Assembly (NCBI GenBank): GCA_016342745.1
Contig: JAEINT010000003.1
Location: 248,001-312,000, forward strand
From: Labilibaculum sp.
GTDB taxonomy: Bacteria > Bacteroidota > Bacteroidia > Bacteroidales > Marinifilaceae
Reading direction: 5' to 3'
DNA: 64,000 nucleotides
Shown in pieces: positions 61,724 to 64,000 of the stretch. A program made the translations under genes and the position numbers. The stretch's first letter is position 1. Each line of letters begins with the position of its first letter. Below the pieces are notes generated by a model. It was given only the letters and a program-made list of their open reading frames with translations, did not search any database and had not been told where the DNA came from.

Positions 61724-63226
61724 ATGAGTATAAAAGTCAACATTGTATGGTTTCTGTTTTTGCTAAGTGTTTTTGGCTGCAATTCAAGAGTACAAACAGA
61801 TAGTAAACACGAAAAATATGAACCAAACTGGTCATCGCTCAGAAAACACAATACCCCTGATTGGCTAGATGGGATGAAGTTCGGGATGTATTTTCATTGG
61901 GGACCAACAACAGTGCAAGGATTAATAGGTAATGATAGTTTAAGCAGATTAGAAGCAATTGATCAATGGACTGCAGACAAATTCAGTGCAAAATCGTGGG
62001 TGGATGTAATGCAAGCTTCAGGAGCGCAATTCGGCGGACCTGTGGCATGGCATGGTTGTGGCTTATTAAATTGGGATAGCGATATTACAGAATGGAACTC
62101 AAAACAAAAAGGCCCAAAAATTGATATCTACGGAGAACTGGCTAAGGAACTCCGAAAAAGAGATATGCCAATTATCTCTTCCTTTCATACTGGTAATTTT
62201 TACAGCAGAATGTGGGGCCCTATTTCGAATTCAGATACAACTTACCTTAATCCTGATGAGGACTATTCTGCCTATGGAACCATGAATGATGGACGCATTG
62301 GATCTATAATATTTGATGCATGGTATGCACGAATTGCCGAAGCAATTGAAAAATATCAACCTGATATGATCTGGTTTGATACCGGTTTTGGTGGAACGGT
62401 AAACAAAGAATTAAAAAAGGAAATGCATAAAGGCCGATTGCTACCTGATAAAAGTAATAAGCATGGCAGTGTACCAGAAGCATATCAACAAAAATTGATT
62501 AGCTATTATTTCAACAAAGGTATCGATTGGGGTAAAGAGCTTGAAGTGATTTATAAATCGCACGATATTCCTGTGGGAATAGGTATGCGCGATATTGAAA
62601 ATGGAAACTTGGAGGGTTTACAATACGATCCGTGGATGGCCGATATTGATATGTCTTTACATTTTGATTGGTCACCTACATGGTTTTACAACCCGAAAAA
62701 CCCCATAAAAGAGGCAGGAACCTTAATAGATATGTTGGTTGATATGACCAGTAAAAATGGTAGAATGCTATTAAATGTACCACCTTTGGCTGATGGCTCA
62801 TTCTCCGATGATGTAAAAAAGGAACTTTATGCCATGGGAGCTTGGTTAAAAATTAATGGGGAAGCCATTTACAATACCATACCTTGGATATATTTTGGTG
62901 AAGGTCCTACTGAAGTAACACTTGCAGGGCATCATGCACAAGGTAAACACTATGGTAAGTATATACCCAAATACAAAGCAGACGATATTCGCTTTACGCA
63001 AAATGAAAAATACCTGTATGCCATTTGTCTTGATTGGCCAGGTGATCAACTTGCAATTAGAAGCCTGGGAAGCAACGGAAAAATATATCCAAACAGTATA
63101 AAAAGTATTCGTTTGCTTGGCTATGATAAAGATCTCAAATGGACCCAAAATCCTGAGGCTTTGGTAATAGAATTCCCTAAAGAAAAGCCTTGCAATTTTG
63201 CTTACACGTTAAAGATCGAGAGATAA
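61724..63226 (+). CDS. GH29-family alpha-L-fucosidase-like lipoprotein
   Basis: 500 residues with lipobox SVFGC near residue 19. The GH29 catalytic barrel starts at ~45: WLDGMKFGMYFHWGPTTVQG (the KFG-HWG signature), ELRKRDMPIISSFHTGNFY, and DMIWFDTGFGG near residue 215, where Asp is the expected nucleophile. NGRMLLNVPPLADGS also fits the family. A C-terminal beta domain follows (YLYAICLDWPGD). GH29 enzymes remove terminal alpha-L-fucose or, in some algal-polysaccharide loci, alpha-L-galactose. The substrate is not fixed here. It lies between GH16 and GH28 genes in the same direction. Confidence 0.86.
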   Translation: MSIKVNIVWFLFLLSVFGCNSRVQTDSKHEKYEPNWSSLRKHNTPDWLDGMKFGMYFHWGPTTVQGLIGNDSLSRLEAIDQWTADKFSAKSWVDVMQASGAQFGGPVAWHGCGLLNWDSDITEWNSKQKGPKIDIYGELAKELRKRDMPIISSFHTGNFYSRMWGPISNSDTTYLNPDEDYSAYGTMNDGRIGSIIFDAWYARIAEAIEKYQPDMIWFDTGFGGTVNKELKKEMHKGRLLPDKSNKHGSVPEAYQQKLISYYFNKGIDWGKELEVIYKSHDIPVGIGMRDIENGNLEGLQYDPWMADIDMSLHFDWSPTWFYNPKNPIKEAGTLIDMLVDMTSKNGRMLLNVPPLADGSFSDDVKKELYAMGAWLKINGEAIYNTIPWIYFGEGPTEVTLAGHHAQGKHYGKYIPKYKADDIRFTQNEKYLYAICLDWPGDQLAIRSLGSNGKIYPNSIKSIRLLGYDKDLKWTQNPEALVIEFPKEKPCNFAYTLKIER

Positions 63227-63255
63227 GAAATGTACTCTTAATAAGAAACTGAAAC

Positions 63256-64000
63256 ATGCGAAGAATAAAACTAATTATATCCATCTCATTATTCATCTTT
63301 CCAATAATTGTTTGGGGTAAAGCTTATAATGTATCTGACTATGGTGCTATTAATGATGGAAAAGTGTTGAATACCCTAGCCATTCAAAAAGCTATCGATG
63401 ATTGTACTAAAACAGGTGGTACTGTAATGATTGATGGTGGGGGAACCTACTTGTCAGGCAAAATCCACTTAAAGGATAATGTAGCCTTGCATGTGGCCGG
63501 AGGAACTACTTTATAAGGCAGTCCAACCTATACCGACTATACAAAAGATACCTATAAAATGATGTATCAGTTTAGTACCCATATGGATCGCTGTTTTATT
63601 TTTGCACGTAATGCCACAAACATCGCCATAGAAGGGTATGGAACCATAGATGGAAACGGACATCAAGAAAACTTCCCTAAAAAGGGCGGAAGTGGTCGTC
63701 CTATGCTTATTCGCTTTTTAGAATGTGAAAATATACACCTACAAAGCATCAATCTTATTAACCCGGCAAGCTGGACAAGCGTATTTCTATATTGTGATAA
63801 CATTAGTGTTACAGGAATAAATATTCATAGTCGCGTTAATTATAATGGCGATGGACTGGATTTCGATGGATGTACAAAAGTTAGGGTATCAAACAGTAAT
63901 TTCGATAATAGCGATGATTGTATTTGCCTTCAGACTTCACGATCCGATAAACCATGTAAAGATCTTGTAATAACGAACAATACTTTCACATCTAAATGGG
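63256..64000 (+). pseudogene. GH28 polygalacturonase-like gene, broken by a nonsense codon and cut by the window edge
   Basis: ATG at 63256 opens a signal peptide (ending IIVWGKA) followed by the pectate-lyase-like start YNVSDYGAINDGKVLNTLAIQ and DGGGTYLSGKIHLKDNV. A TAA at 63514 replaces a codon in TTL-stop-GSPTYTDY; TTA to TAA is the simplest change. Downstream the frame stays open to the window end and still codes GH28 motifs: NGDGLDFDGC and NSDDCICLQTS, the regions that hold the active-site Asp residues. Family members act on pectin or related galacturonans, in some cases on other uronic acid or galactan side chains. Either a recent pseudogene or a sequencing error. Confidence 0.75.

Noticed and set aside
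1-64000. tRNA, rRNA, insertion sequences, phage genes
   Set aside because: None seen: gaps are short, no transposase or integrase motifs and no CCA-ended cloverleaf patterns were noticed. A tRNAscan or Infernal run would settle this.

Overview
The window is AT-rich, gene-dense chromosome of a Bacteroidota bacterium. The evidence is SusC/SusD pairs, FecI/FecR sigma/anti-sigma pairs, STN-domain TonB receptors, type IX secretion (T9SS) C-terminal tails, A-rich start contexts instead of Shine-Dalgarno sites, and promoters of the TTTG-N19-TAnnTTTG type. A threonine dehydrogenase, a GH16 endo-galactanase/glucanase-like enzyme, a GH29 fucosidase and a GH28 enzyme fit a marine or sediment Marinilabiliales-type organism; the genus is inference. 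No rRNA, tRNA, insertion sequence or CRISPR array was seen.

1-37 kb is dominated by three paralogous loci. Each has an ECF sigma factor, a FecR anti-sigma factor, a SusC receptor with an N-terminal STN domain, a SusD lipoprotein, and then thioredoxin-fold proteins. Sigma genes are at 2961, 14477 and 27223; fecR at 3716, 15394 and 28016; susC at 4985, 16814 and 29319; susD at 8647, 20438 and 32895. Around them lie three paralogous secreted thioredoxins (1534, 21941, 35676), TlpA-type lipoproteins (12399, 23469, 34429, plus one amber-interrupted copy at 24824 and one decayed copy at 13636), and a protein with a DsbD-alpha-like C-terminus (10413). None of the three loci carries a carbohydrate-active enzyme. 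They look like a regulated outer-membrane uptake system tied to thiol/disulfide chemistry.

The fecR-susC gap has the same layout in all three loci. Read on the minus strand, it holds a TAAATTTG promoter-like box on the susC start codon, two hairpins, and a U-run behind the second hairpin. This is what a cis-antisense sRNA of about 70-90 nt would look like, and it is the most interesting signal here. Between loci 1 and 2 (13.6-14.4 kb) is a scar made of a dead TlpA gene, a truncated reverse-strand sigma factor and a duplicated 3' end of the threonine dehydrogenase gene with its terminator.

37-46 kb carries a protease-like protein without catalytic serines, a POT/MFS transporter, a FUSC-family membrane protein, small proteins of unknown function, a gluconolactonase-like lactonase and a GNAT/YoaP-type acetyltransferase. 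46.3-56.7 kb is one gene for a secreted T9SS protein of about 3,480 residues with three nuclease domains and eleven MBG-like repeats.

57-64 kb has a YkgJ-type cysteine-cluster protein, a glyoxalase-like protein and the edge of a polysaccharide-degradation cluster (GH16, GH29, GH28). That edge shows decay: two glycosidase remnants, a frameshifted small basic protein gene, and a nonsense codon in the GH28 gene, which runs off the window.
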